From BM714 sp964484935 (GTDB lineage: Bacteria; Bacillota; Clostridia; Peptostreptococcales; BM714): DNA of 64,000 bases. Location: assembly GCA_964484935.1 (NCBI GenBank), contig CAZAFW010000002.1:65333-129332 (forward strand), in the 5' to 3' direction. This document shows positions 35,040 through 44,007 of the stretch, piece by piece; the stretch's first letter is position 1; each line of letters begins with the position of its first letter. The notes under the pieces were generated by a model. It was not told where the DNA came from and did not search any database. It saw only the letters and a list, made by a program, of their open reading frames with translations. The translations under genes were made by a program, and so were the position numbers.

Positions 35040-36209
35040 CTAAAGACTAGCTAAGTAATCCACGGACTTGACTGTCTTGCCGCCTCTTATATACTCCCTT
35101 GGTATCCTTTTGCTTATCATGCAGGTTATTTCGTAATTGATAGTTCCCAATTTTGACGCCACTTCATCGATCGATATTGTGTTTATACCGTCGCTCCCAA
35201 ACAAAATAACTTCATCGCCTATTTTGACATCTGTTCCGGTAACGTCAATCAGGCATTGGTCCATGCATATCCTTCCCACAACAGGCACTTTGACTCCCTT
35301 GACCAAAACCTCGGCTTTTCCTGAAAGCATCCTTGTATATCCATCCGCATAACCTATTGGAATAGTGGCGATTTTCCTTTTTTCCGGAGTTACGTATTTC
35401 AAACCGTAGCTTACTCCTCTTCCCGCCTCAAGCTCTTTTACATGAGAAACTTCAGCCTTAAGAGACATCACCTGCTTAAGGTTAATTCTTTCCTTTATTA
35501 CCTCGTCGGAAGGGTAAAGCCCATAAAGTATTATTCCTGCCCTAACCATGTCCATGTTCATCTCTGGAAGATCCATTATTGCGGCACTGTTCGATACATG
35601 TTTGACCGGTATTTCAAGACCTCTCTCTTTTAAGGAGTCAACCATGAACTTGTACTTCTCAAATTGGCTATATGTATACGACTTGTCAACTTCATCGGCA
35701 ACCGCAAAGTGAGTGAACATGCCTTCAATCTCAATATTAGGCAGTTTGCTTATTTGTATTATTTTATCTACAGAATCCTCATTTGCCTGAAAACCCAAGC
35801 GGCTCATTCCAGAATCGATTTTTATATGCACCTTAAGCTTCTTGCCTGATTTCTTGGCGCAATCCGAAAAAATCCTAGCTTCGTCAACATTGTACATGGT
35901 TTGTATTATGTTGTTTTTTATAACTTCATCAGCTGCATATGTTGGCGTATAGCCTAAAATCAATATAGGAACTTCTTTAAATACTTTTCTTAACTGCAAG
36001 GCTTCCGAAAGTGTAGCCACTGCAAATCGGTCCACTCCCTGTTCGAAAAGCACCTTGCCTATTTCGACTGATCCATGTCCATAAGCATCAGCCTTTATTA
36101 CTCCGGTGACTATCGTTCCCGGCTTTACCAAGTCCTTTATTTTTTTAAAATTCTCTTCAAATGCATCCAAATCGATTTCAGCCCATGCGGGCCTGGCTCT
36201 TTTTACCAT
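35040..36209 (-). CDS. alr: Alanine racemase
   Basis: 389 residues. A PLP enzyme that makes D-alanine for peptidoglycan. The PLP lysine is in VIKADAYGHGSVEIG, catalytic-region motifs include HIKIDSGMSRLGF and SNSAAI, and the C-terminal GYADGYTRML and GRICMDQCLIDVTG regions are present. The start matches the family N-terminus (RPAWAEIDLDAFEENF). It lies 25 bases after nnr. The order acpS-nnr-alr-mazEF is conserved with Bacillus. Confidence 0.95.
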   Translation of the reverse strand: MVKRARPAWAEIDLDAFEENFKKIKDLVKPGTIVTGVIKADAYGHGSVEIGKVLFEQGVDRFAVATLSEALQLRKVFKEVPILILGYTPTYAADEVIKNNIIQTMYNVDEARIFSDCAKKSGKKLKVHIKIDSGMSRLGFQANEDSVDKIIQISKLPNIEIEGMFTHFAVADEVDKSYTYSQFEKYKFMVDSLKERGLEIPVKHVSNSAAIMDLPEMNMDMVRAGIILYGLYPSDEVIKERINLKQVMSLKAEVSHVKELEAGRGVSYGLKYVTPEKRKIATIPIGYADGYTRMLSGKAEVLVKGVKVPVVGRICMDQCLIDVTGTDVKIGDEVILFGSDGINTISIDEVASKLGTINYEITCMISKRIPREYIRGGKTVKSVDYLASL

Positions 36210-36234
36210 TTTCCTCCCCCTCTTTTAATTTAAT

Positions 36235-37761
36235 TTAATTGTTGATTTTAGATAAAGCCGCAGACAACGAGTCAGCTATGTCCGAAGCCAATACGGCACG
36301 TTCATGAATTCTTTCCGCAGCCAAACATCCTGCTTTTTGGTGAATATCTACAGCCTCCAATATTCCTGCGGAAATTCTCGGCACCTGTGCCAGAACCCCT
36401 GCCAAAACCCCTGTAAGAACATCACCGCTTCCAGCTGTAGCCATTGACCTGTGTCCCCGGGCGCAAATAAAGACTTCTCCTCGGGGTTCTGCAACTATAG
36501 TAACAGGACCCTTAAGGACCGTGAACACTTCATGTTCTTTGGAAAAAGCTTTGGCCGATTCCACAAGATTGTCGGTTTTTAAGGCACCTGTCAATTTTTC
36601 AAATTCTCCCAAATGCGGAGTGATTACAATCTTGCTTCCAGTCCCCCTTTTATCAATAAGGTTGATTTCTCCGGATAAAACATTCAATGCGTCAGCATCC
36701 AAAACGACAATTTTATTTTCCATTTCGACAGCTTTGAGAATATATTCCCTGAGCAATGGACTTTTTCCACAACCCGAACCGGCAACCAAAATATCTGAGC
36801 TTTTCATTGCCGAAAGCATGTTTTCGGTCAAATTCCCGTTCTTTACTTCTTTGCTGTCATAGGTCAAGGCAACCGCCTCGGGAACTTTTCCTACTATCGC
36901 ACCCCAAACAAGCTCCTCGACCATCATCTTTACCAGTCCGGCCCCGCTCCTCAACGCGCCCATTGCATTGAAAAGAGCCGCGCCTGTCATGTCCCTGGAT
37001 CCAGCTAAAAACAAAACCTTGCCGCTTTGATATTTATGCCCTGCTTTATCCTTTTTCTTTGTCATCATGTCAACATCCGAATCTTCGAAAAGCCATGCGT
37101 ATGTTTCAAAACCCTCGTGGGCCTTTTCCGGAATCCCAATATCCGCAAGTACAAGATTCCCTTTTTTAATAAACCCATCCTTTTGAAAATGTCCCATTTT
37201 ATATGTTCCAAGCGCAACTGTCGATTCAGCCGAAACCGAATCCCCCATAGATTCTCCCGTATCCCCATTTATTCCCGATGGGATGTCGACCGAAACTATC
37301 GGCCGTCCACTCGAGTTCATGCATTCCACAACAAGCTTGTATGTACCGGTAAGCGGTCTTGAGAATCCGGTCCCGAAAATGCAATCCACAAGAAGCCTGC
37401 CCTTTATCCATTCGGGCTCCAGCGGTTGCGAAGGATTTAAATGCACGAGCGGAACTTGCAAGTTTTTAAGTATTTCAAAATTGGCCTCGGCTTCCCCTTT
37501 CAGGCTGCTCTCGCATGGCAATACCAATGTCAACACATCCCGCCCCATTAGAAAAAGGATTCTGGCTATTGCAAATCCATCGCCTCCGTTGTTTCCCGGG
37601 CCGCAAATCAATGTGACAGGTTCTCCAGGGTAAACAGTTTCAATATGCTCAACCACTCTGATCCCTGCGTGTTCCATCAACAAAAGCGGACTTATTCCTA
37701 TTCTTTCAGCAGTCCATTCTTCAAGCTGTTTGATTTGCTTGTTCAAATACAATGGTTTCAT
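36235..37761 (-). CDS. nnr: Bifunctional NAD(P)H-hydrate epimerase / ADP-dependent dehydratase
   Basis: About 508 residues. The N-terminal YjeF domain (epimerase; CGPGNNGGDGFAIARIL, VDCIFGTGFSRPLTG, SVDIPSGINGDTG) is fused to a ribokinase-like dehydratase domain (VLFLAGSRDMTGAALFNAMGALRSGAGLVKM, GSGCGKSP, LDADALNVLSG, TAGSGDVLTGVLAGVLAQ). Together they repair hydrated NADH/NADPH. The start is the ATG at 37761 behind AAGGAG; the longer frame begins inside acpS. Ten bases separate it from the acpS stop. Confidence 0.95.
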   Translation of the reverse strand: MKPLYLNKQIKQLEEWTAERIGISPLLLMEHAGIRVVEHIETVYPGEPVTLICGPGNNGGDGFAIARILFLMGRDVLTLVLPCESSLKGEAEANFEILKNLQVPLVHLNPSQPLEPEWIKGRLLVDCIFGTGFSRPLTGTYKLVVECMNSSGRPIVSVDIPSGINGDTGESMGDSVSAESTVALGTYKMGHFQKDGFIKKGNLVLADIGIPEKAHEGFETYAWLFEDSDVDMMTKKKDKAGHKYQSGKVLFLAGSRDMTGAALFNAMGALRSGAGLVKMMVEELVWGAIVGKVPEAVALTYDSKEVKNGNLTENMLSAMKSSDILVAGSGCGKSPLLREYILKAVEMENKIVVLDADALNVLSGEINLIDKRGTGSKIVITPHLGEFEKLTGALKTDNLVESAKAFSKEHEVFTVLKGPVTIVAEPRGEVFICARGHRSMATAGSGDVLTGVLAGVLAQVPRISAGILEAVDIHQKAGCLAAERIHERAVLASDIADSLSAALSKINN

Positions 37762-37771
37762 GAAAGTCTCC

Positions 37772-38119
37772 TTATCTGAAAGATGCAACAGCGGTTGCAT
37801 AATTCCTGCAATGGGAAATTGAAATTTCCATTTCCTTTATGCCCTGTTCCTTCGCCAGTTTTTCCGCTTTTCCATGCAGGCGCACATACGGCTTTCCGCT
37901 CTCTTTTTTCAATATCTCTATATCATGCCAGCCTAAACCTTTTATGCCGGTTCCCAGGGCTTTTGAAGCCGCTTCCTTAGCTGCAAATATTCCGGCTGCG
38001 CGATAGCTTTTACCTTCAATTCTTTTCCTTTCTTCAGCAGTGAAAATTCGCAAAAGGAATTTTTCGTTCATATTGTGGCGAATTCGTTCAATTTCAACAA
38101 TATCGGTCCCCAATCCCAT
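37772..38119 (-). CDS. acpS: Holo-[acyl-carrier-protein] synthase
   Basis: About 115 residues. It transfers the 4'-phosphopantetheine arm of CoA to acyl carrier protein. Motifs are GLGTDIVEIERI at the N-terminus, with the magnesium-binding Asp, and FAAKEAASKALGTGIKG. The ATG at 38119 is behind GGAGGAG. First gene of the acpS-nnr-alr unit. Confidence 0.94.
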   Translation of the reverse strand: MGLGTDIVEIERIRHNMNEKFLLRIFTAEERKRIEGKSYRAAGIFAAKEAASKALGTGIKGLGWHDIEILKKESGKPYVRLHGKAEKLAKEQGIKEMEISISHCRNYATAVASFR

Positions 38120-38256
38120 TAAAAGACTCCTCCTCCAAACAAGAACTATCCTCAATACACTCTATATTAATTCTATATATATTTTACAAATCCTTTAATG
38201 CCATGCATTTTCATCTACAGGGACTAAAAACATTCAGCATAGGATTGTACTCATTC

Positions 38257-38302
38257 AAAAAACCTTCAACGCGTCAAACAGTCAAATTTGACGCGTTGAA
38301 GG
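38257..38302 (-). terminator. Very stable terminator after the 115-aa protein gene
   Basis: A 16-bp perfect stem (CCTTCAACGCGTCAAA/TTTGACGCGTTGAAGG, 8-base loop) is followed on the minus strand by TTTTTT. It ends the DUF1576 transcript, about 55 bases past the last stop. The plus direction also shows CTCTTTTT, so it may work both ways. Confidence 0.9.
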
Positions 38303-38355
38303 CCTCTTTTTCCAATTATCATCTTTGCCGAAATCGCATCAGCCGTCTTATGCCT

Positions 38356-38703
38356 TCAACGCTGCTTCTCCCTGTGAAGAACCATATGGATGTGATTGCC
38401 TTTTATATCCATTTCAATTTTATCCGTCATCATGCCTACGACCGAAAGCTCTGTATCTATATTGCATTCACCTGTGAGACTCCAGTAATATTCCTCCATC
38501 CCTTCCTGTTTGGGAATTTTCATGCATTTAACCAGTTTTTCAATCTTTTTTTTCTGGTCTCCCTTAAAATCGGACTCGAATGTTATTACCGTCTCATCAG
38601 GTCCAATATTTATGTTCGTGGAAATATCCTTTGCCCCCATCGAAAAAAAGAACATTGTCATTTCATCAATAATTTTGGCTATTCGCTGCTTTTCATTAAT
38701 CAT
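38356..38703 (-). CDS. Small protein co-encoded with DUF1576 membrane protein, function unknown
   Basis: About 115 residues, soluble-looking and charged (NEKQRIAKIIDEMTMFFFSMGAKDISTNINIGPDETVITFESDF). The start is the ATG at 38703 behind AAGGAG. It overlaps the end of the DUF1576 gene by eight bases, so the two are translationally coupled and probably work together. The alternating pattern suggests a small alpha/beta fold. I do not recognise a characterised family. Confidence 0.7.
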   Translation of the reverse strand: MINEKQRIAKIIDEMTMFFFSMGAKDISTNINIGPDETVITFESDFKGDQKKKIEKLVKCMKIPKQEGMEEYYWSLTGECNIDTELSVVGMMTDKIEMDIKGNHIHMVLHREKQR

Positions 38704-39976
38704 TTTCTTTTCTCCTTCCGAAAGCTTCAATCAACGGTATCATAACCGCCGCCACAATACCGCCTGCAAAACCGTTGTTGTAAAGATTCATGCCTCCGTG
38801 GAGCACTCCCACGTTGAGCACAACTGAAGAATGGACGAATCCTGTGATTATACCTATAAATGGTCCGAACTCGCCCGCAATTGGAGCCAATGTGGTGCCA
38901 AAAAGAGCAGCCAATTGGATTGCCGGGTCATTCGCACTCCAGACTTTTGTTACCGATCCAAGCCATACTCCAGCAAATATGGGCCAAACATTCTTTGGAT
39001 GCTTTCCAAATGCCCCGAATCCGACAACTGTGAAAATGCCTCCTATTGTAGGGCCGTTGAAATCACCTTTTATCATAAGAATATACGCCATAGACATATA
39101 TCCCAAAAGTCCCATGTTTATAAGTGTCGGCCCGAAACCTTCAAGTGTCACAAAATCTGTAACGGCACGGCCCGAGTATTGGAATATATCAATATAGCCC
39201 TTGAAACTCCTTCCGTTCAACCACCATCCCAATGCCAACATTGAAAAAAACATTATCCCAAGCCAAATTCCTAGAATCAGATTGTTTCCTGTAGACCAAA
39301 TAACCCTGCTTTCAGGCAGAAAGCCATAGGATTTGAAAATCGAAACCATTACCGTACCTATCACTCCAGCGGCAAATCCTACATTGTAGAGGTTATACCC
39401 CTGGTGGACTCTTAAAAGATAGGACGACAAAGGCGGTAGTATTAAACCCGAAAATATTCCAGCGGCTGCGCCAAGCAAAAAGCTCTGAATTGCCCCATGT
39501 CCGGTTGTAAACATTAGCTGCGTCACCATTGGCGCCATTGCCGTTCCGAGTATGCCGATCAAGACATGGTTTTTGAAAGGCTCATTTTTAAACTTGCAGT
39601 ACAGCAGAACCCCCAAAAGTACAAACCACACATTAAAAATATTCTTGCCGAACAGGGCAAATCCTCCTGCCAAAGAAATTGCAACAACCGCCAATCCGTT
39701 TACATCGACACCGAGCATGTAAATCATCAGTGTAAAAGCCAGCGCCAGCAAACCGGCATTGACAAAAGCCGCGCCCATCCCTCCAACACTTATATAGTCC
39801 GTTATAAGCAGGTCCGGTTTCATTATTATGTCCAAAATTCCTTTGAATATTTGCAAAGGACTGTCCAATAAAAATCCAAAGATTATCATGTACAAGGCGT
39901 AGCCTGAAAGGATCTTGTACTTGAACTTGTTTGAAATTTTGCGTTTTTCTATTATTATTTTGCCATTTTCCGTCAT
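38696..39976 (-). CDS. DUF1576 multi-pass membrane protein
   Basis: 426 residues with about ten membrane helices and two similar halves: GYNLYNVGFAAGVIGTVMVSIFKSYGF in the first and GGMNLYNNGFAGGIVAAVMIPLIEAFG in the second. The internal repeat is typical of transport proteins. It matches the uncharacterised DUF1576 family found in Firmicutes. Substrate unknown. It overlaps the small downstream partner gene and begins 19 bases after thrB, so it may be co-transcribed with thrC-thrB; a link to threonine or homoserine is only a guess. Confidence 0.8.
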   Translation of the reverse strand: MTENGKIIIEKRKISNKFKYKILSGYALYMIIFGFLLDSPLQIFKGILDIIMKPDLLITDYISVGGMGAAFVNAGLLALAFTLMIYMLGVDVNGLAVVAISLAGGFALFGKNIFNVWFVLLGVLLYCKFKNEPFKNHVLIGILGTAMAPMVTQLMFTTGHGAIQSFLLGAAAGIFSGLILPPLSSYLLRVHQGYNLYNVGFAAGVIGTVMVSIFKSYGFLPESRVIWSTGNNLILGIWLGIMFFSMLALGWWLNGRSFKGYIDIFQYSGRAVTDFVTLEGFGPTLINMGLLGYMSMAYILMIKGDFNGPTIGGIFTVVGFGAFGKHPKNVWPIFAGVWLGSVTKVWSANDPAIQLAALFGTTLAPIAGEFGPFIGIITGFVHSSVVLNVGVLHGGMNLYNNGFAGGIVAAVMIPLIEAFGRRKEND

Positions 39977-39995
39977 TGACGCGTACCTTCCCCGT

Positions 39996-40880
39996 CTAAA
40001 GTATTTGGACCCCTTCCTTGTCTATTCCTACAGGTTCCAATTTCCATTTGTTCTCCATAGAATCCAAAAACTCCTTCAACGCTTCAACTTTCCTGCTGTC
40101 CCGTTCCGACAAGACGCCCATAAGGGTAGGCCCGGCACCGCTTATAAACAATCCGTCAAATTCCAGTTCACGCATTTTTTCTTCCATAGAGTCAAATCCA
40201 TTTATCAGGCGGCTGCGATACGGCTGATGAACCCTGTCACCAAATATATCCCACAAATTCTCAAACTTCCCGTTTACCAGCAAGGCAACAAGCATTGCCG
40301 TCCTTGAAATATTGCAAACAACATCCTCTAAAGTGAATGTTTCAGGAAGCGCTTTTCTCGCTTTTTCGGTTGACACCTCGAAATCCGGGATTAATGCATA
40401 AAGCAAAAGCTTTTCATAATCAAAATTTATTTTTTCATGCCTGACGCTTCCGTCTTTCGAATAAGAAACCGTCAAACCTCCTTCGAATGCCGGAACAACA
40501 TTGTCGGGATGTCCTTCTATTTCAACCGCCAAAGAGATTAATTCGTCTTTTGTGAGAGGCTTGTCCAAAAGGGCGTTGGCCCCGACAAGCCCTCCAACTA
40601 TGCAGGCGGCACTGCTTCCCAATCCCCTTGAAACGGGAATTCCTTCTTTTACTGTTATTCTTATTCCCTTCAAATTTTTACCCGCCTTTTCATAAAGACG
40701 CCTGACAGATTTTAAAACAAGATTGTCATCATTTTTATATTTTTCCTGGAAACCGACTATCTCAATCCCTTTTTCCAATGATTCAAAGCTGAATTCATTA
40801 TACAGCTTCAGCGCCAATCCCATCGCATCGAAACCCGGCCCTATGTTGGCGCTTGTGGCAGGAACTCTCACACGTATCAT
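39996..40880 (-). CDS. thrB: Homoserine kinase
   Basis: 294 residues, GHMP kinase family. MIRVRVPATSANIGPGFDAMGLALKLYNEF is the N-terminal signature, PVSRGLGSSAACIVGGLVGAN the phosphate-binding motif, and FISGAGPTLMGVL the C-terminal motif. It phosphorylates homoserine, the substrate of the adjacent threonine synthase. Its ATG overlaps the thrC stop (four bases), so translation is coupled. Confidence 0.95.
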   Translation of the reverse strand: MIRVRVPATSANIGPGFDAMGLALKLYNEFSFESLEKGIEIVGFQEKYKNDDNLVLKSVRRLYEKAGKNLKGIRITVKEGIPVSRGLGSSAACIVGGLVGANALLDKPLTKDELISLAVEIEGHPDNVVPAFEGGLTVSYSKDGSVRHEKINFDYEKLLLYALIPDFEVSTEKARKALPETFTLEDVVCNISRTAMLVALLVNGKFENLWDIFGDRVHQPYRSRLINGFDSMEEKMRELEFDGLFISGAGPTLMGVLSERDSRKVEALKEFLDSMENKWKLEPVGIDKEGVQIL

Positions 40881-42373
40881 TTCGAATCCCTCCCCGCCAA
40901 AAATTTATCTACTGCTTCCCTCATGCCATCCTTGCCGCATACGTATTCATGAAGCACTTTTCTCTGTCTTATATCCCTGACCCCCATCGGTATTTCACCT
41001 TCAACGAAATCCTCCATAACTTCAATCAAGTCAATTTCTTTCCGTTCCTCGTATTTTTTGTCTATGGATGAAAGAACGGACTTGGGGAATTTGTATGGGC
41101 TTGCGGTCGAAAGAATAACCGAATGGTGCTTAGTCTCCACTTTCCTTCTTTCATTTACCCCATAAGCTACCGCCGTGTGTGTGTCCATCAGATATCCATA
41201 TTTGCTGTAAACATCCGAAATGCATCGGCGCCCTTCTGGACCTCTTATCCATCCGGCCTCAAAATCTTCTTCCAATCCTGATATAAGTTCATCAACACTA
41301 TATGAGCCCTTTTCATCGAGAGCCTTCATCCATTCAGGCACAGGATTTTCATCCTTGCTTGAAATTTCGTAAAGCAAACGTTCAAGATTGCTTGATACAA
41401 GAATGTCCATCGAAGGCGATTGTGTTTTTGTCAGTGTCCTGTTCTTGTCATAGTTCCCGCTTTCGAAAAAATCCGTAAGCACCTTATTCTCGTTGGAAGC
41501 GCAAACTAGATGTCCAACCGGAAGTCCCATTCTTTTAGCATAATATCCCGCCAAAATATTTCCAAAATTGCCTGTAGGAACAACAAAATCAACAAGATCG
41601 CCATTTTGTACAGTTTCCTGCTTGAGCAATTGCCCGTATGCAGAGAAATAATATACGATTTGTGGAATCAACCTGCCAATGTTTATCGAATTGGCAGATG
41701 AAAGGAGGTATCCTTTGTTCTTGAGCTTTTTGGCATAATCCTTGTCTCCAAAAATCATTTTCACGCCGGTTTGGGCATCGTCAAAATTGCCTATTATTCC
41801 GGCAACATGGGTGTTTTGTCCCTCTTGAGTTACCATTTGCAGCTTTTGAACTGGACTTACTCCCTCTTCCGGAAAAAACACAATTATTTCAATGCCCTCT
41901 ATTCCGGCAAAACCTTCAAGCGCCGCTTTGCCTGTATCTCCCGATGTAGCCGTAAGTATTACAATATCCTCTTCTATCTTGTTTTTCTTTTTTGCCGTCT
42001 GCATGAATCTTGGCAAAATCGACAAAGCCATGTCTTTGAATGCCAGTGTGGGCCCGTGAAAAAGCTCCAAAATGGATACTCTTTCGTCAAGCTTTACAAG
42101 AGGAGCTATGTCCTCTGTGTCAAACTTATCGTCATAAGCATTCGCAATGCAATTTTTGAGTTCTTCTTCCTCAAAATCATCTAAAAACAAACTCATTACT
42201 TCGTAGGCTATTTCCGCGTACGGCTTGCTTGCCAATTCTGAAAAATCCATTTTCAATTCAGGCAAGACATTAGGAACAAACAAGCCCCCATCTTCAGCAA
42301 TGCCCCTTATTATGGCTTCAGAAGCCGTGAATTTGCCTCCGGCGCCTCTGCTGCTCTTATAGAATAGTTTCAT
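40877..42373 (-). CDS. thrC: Threonine synthase
   Basis: About 498 residues, PLP fold-type II, of the longer form. Marks are FHGPTLAFKDMALSILPRFM, with the PLP lysine in AFKDM, then LTATSGDTGKAALEGFAG and VPTGNFGNILAGYYAKRMG. It converts O-phosphohomoserine to threonine. The ATG at 42373 is preceded by GGAGGAAG; the open frame extends 44 codons upstream with no ribosome site. A TATAAT box lies about 32-37 bases before the ATG (42405-42410), although no good -35 box accompanies it. Confidence 0.95.
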   Translation of the reverse strand: MKLFYKSSRGAGGKFTASEAIIRGIAEDGGLFVPNVLPELKMDFSELASKPYAEIAYEVMSLFLDDFEEEELKNCIANAYDDKFDTEDIAPLVKLDERVSILELFHGPTLAFKDMALSILPRFMQTAKKKNKIEEDIVILTATSGDTGKAALEGFAGIEGIEIIVFFPEEGVSPVQKLQMVTQEGQNTHVAGIIGNFDDAQTGVKMIFGDKDYAKKLKNKGYLLSSANSINIGRLIPQIVYYFSAYGQLLKQETVQNGDLVDFVVPTGNFGNILAGYYAKRMGLPVGHLVCASNENKVLTDFFESGNYDKNRTLTKTQSPSMDILVSSNLERLLYEISSKDENPVPEWMKALDEKGSYSVDELISGLEEDFEAGWIRGPEGRRCISDVYSKYGYLMDTHTAVAYGVNERRKVETKHHSVILSTASPYKFPKSVLSSIDKKYEERKEIDLIEVMEDFVEGEIPMGVRDIRQRKVLHEYVCGKDGMREAVDKFLAGRDSK

Positions 42374-42445
42374 ATTCTTCCTCCAAACTGAATTTATAAA
42401 TATCATTATAACAAACTTGTACACTTTTCCATACTGTTTTTCGGT

Positions 42446-42480
42446 ATAAAAAAACAGAACATCCAAAGGATGTTCTGTTT
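42446..42480 (-). terminator. Strong terminator after cobO-type gene
   Basis: AAACAGAACATCC and GGATGTTCTGTTT form a 13-bp stem with a three-base loop, followed by TTTTTAT on the minus strand. It separates the psuK-psuG-adenosyltransferase group from thrC. Confidence 0.92.
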
Positions 42481-42542
42481 GCGTGTCAAATTCCATAGTT
42501 TGCATTCAAAACACATTTCATTGTATTGCAGTGAAACACCAT

Positions 42543-43058
42543 TCATTTTTCTATACCCGTTCTAGCCTCTACGCCTTTTTGATAATAATGCTTTATTTCC
42601 TTCATTTCAGTGACAAGGTCGGCAAAATCAACAAGTTTCCCGGGGGCATATCTGCCGGTCAAAACCACTTCTGTCTGCTGCGGCCGGCTTTTCAAAATTT
42701 CGATGACATCCTCCACATTGAAAAGTTTGTAATAAAGGGCGATATTTACTTCATCCATGACAACTATGTCGTAAACGCCAGACCTTATTATTCGTCCCAA
42801 TTCCTTCAATCCGTCTTTTGCCAATTCGACATCCTTGTCAGTCGGATCCCTGTAAATGAAACAGTCGTTTCCATACTGTTTCATTTGAAACCCCGGCAGA
42901 TACTCCACCGCTTTCAATTCGCTGTAGTGCATTCCTTTGATAAACTGTCCGAAAAAAACTTTCTTTCCGGCGCATACGGCACGCAGGCACAAGCCCAGTG
43001 CAGCCGTGGTCTTTCCTTTCCCATTTCCTGTATACAAATGGACATATCCTTTTTCCAT
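42543..43058 (-). CDS. cobO: Corrinoid adenosyltransferase (CobO/BtuR/CobA type)
   Basis: About 171 residues. The P-loop YTGNGKGKTTAALGLCLRA near residues 9-27, TGRYAPGKLVDFADLVTEM, and the C-terminal KHYYQKGVEARTGIEK are diagnostic. The enzyme attaches the 5'-deoxyadenosyl group to cob(I)alamin or cob(I)yrinic acid diamide. The ATG at 43058 is behind GAAGGTG and starts seven bases past the psuG stop. No other cobalamin genes are nearby, so it may serve salvage or a B12-dependent fermentation enzyme. Confidence 0.92.
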   Translation of the reverse strand: MEKGYVHLYTGNGKGKTTAALGLCLRAVCAGKKVFFGQFIKGMHYSELKAVEYLPGFQMKQYGNDCFIYRDPTDKDVELAKDGLKELGRIIRSGVYDIVVMDEVNIALYYKLFNVEDVIEILKSRPQQTEVVLTGRYAPGKLVDFADLVTEMKEIKHYYQKGVEARTGIEK

Positions 43059-43065
43059 ATTGTCT

Positions 43066-44007
43066 TCACCTTCTTTCAAGCTTGGCATACGCAGATGCTA
43101 TGCCTGCGCCTATCCTCGCATTTTCATACACCAGATGCCGGTTTGCATCGAGACTTTTTCCTCCAGTTAGATCCTTTATTTTAGAAAGCAGATAAGGAGT
43201 AAGTTCTTTCCCCCTTACACCTGCAGTTTCTGCAGATTTCAAAGCTTTATCTATTGTAGCTTCCATATCTTCCAAAGGAATTTCAAACTTTTCGGGAACA
43301 GGGCACGCTATTATCATCCCGCCCGAAAGACCCAAATCCCATTTGGCCTTCATTATTCCAGCCGCCTCCTCAAATCCTGAAACACTGCAGCTTCCCTTGA
43401 ATCCGCTTTTTCTGGAATAAAAGGCCGGAAAATCATCTGTTCCGAAAGTTACTACAGGCACACCCTCCGTCTCAAGGTATTCCAGTGTCAATCCAATATC
43501 CAAAATCGATTTGACACCGGCACTCACAACCGCAACCCCTGTGCGGGACAACTCTGTCAAATCGGCTGATATGTCAAAACTTTTTTCAGCATTTCTGTGG
43601 ACTCCCCCGACTCCTCCTGTTACAAATACGCGTATGCCGGCAAAATCAGCCGCAATCATTGTTCCGGAAACTGTTGTGGCTCCATTCGCGCCCATTGCCA
43701 TAACATAAGGAAAATCTCTTCTGCTTACCTTCATTACATCCTTTGCCGTCGCAAGATATTCTATTTCCTTTTCCGAAAGCCCAATTTTCAATACGCCTCC
43801 AATTATTGCAATAGTTGCAGGGACAACCCCCTCTTTTCTGATTATGTCCTCTAATGCAAGTGCTGTTTCCACATTTTCCGGATAGGGCATGCCATGGGCT
43901 ATTATGGTCGATTCCAAAGCTACAACCGGCATTCCGCATCGAATGGCATCTTTCACTTCATCTTTTATTTCCATCATGTCTTTCAAAGTTCTTCCGCCTT
44001 CAAGCAT
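43066..44007 (-). CDS. psuG: Pseudouridine-5'-phosphate glycosidase
   Basis: 313 residues. It reversibly splits pseudouridine 5'-phosphate into uracil and ribose 5-phosphate. Family motifs are ALESTIIAHGMPYPEN, TIAIIGGVLKIGL, ANGATTVSGTMIAA, FVTGGVGGVHR and ELTPYLLSKI. The start at 44007 is behind TGGAGG and overlaps psuK by 25 bases. Paired with PsuK, it forms a complete pseudouridine degradation route. Confidence 0.95.
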   Translation of the reverse strand: MLEGGRTLKDMMEIKDEVKDAIRCGMPVVALESTIIAHGMPYPENVETALALEDIIRKEGVVPATIAIIGGVLKIGLSEKEIEYLATAKDVMKVSRRDFPYVMAMGANGATTVSGTMIAADFAGIRVFVTGGVGGVHRNAEKSFDISADLTELSRTGVAVVSAGVKSILDIGLTLEYLETEGVPVVTFGTDDFPAFYSRKSGFKGSCSVSGFEEAAGIMKAKWDLGLSGGMIIACPVPEKFEIPLEDMEATIDKALKSAETAGVRGKELTPYLLSKIKDLTGGKSLDANRHLVYENARIGAGIASAYAKLERR

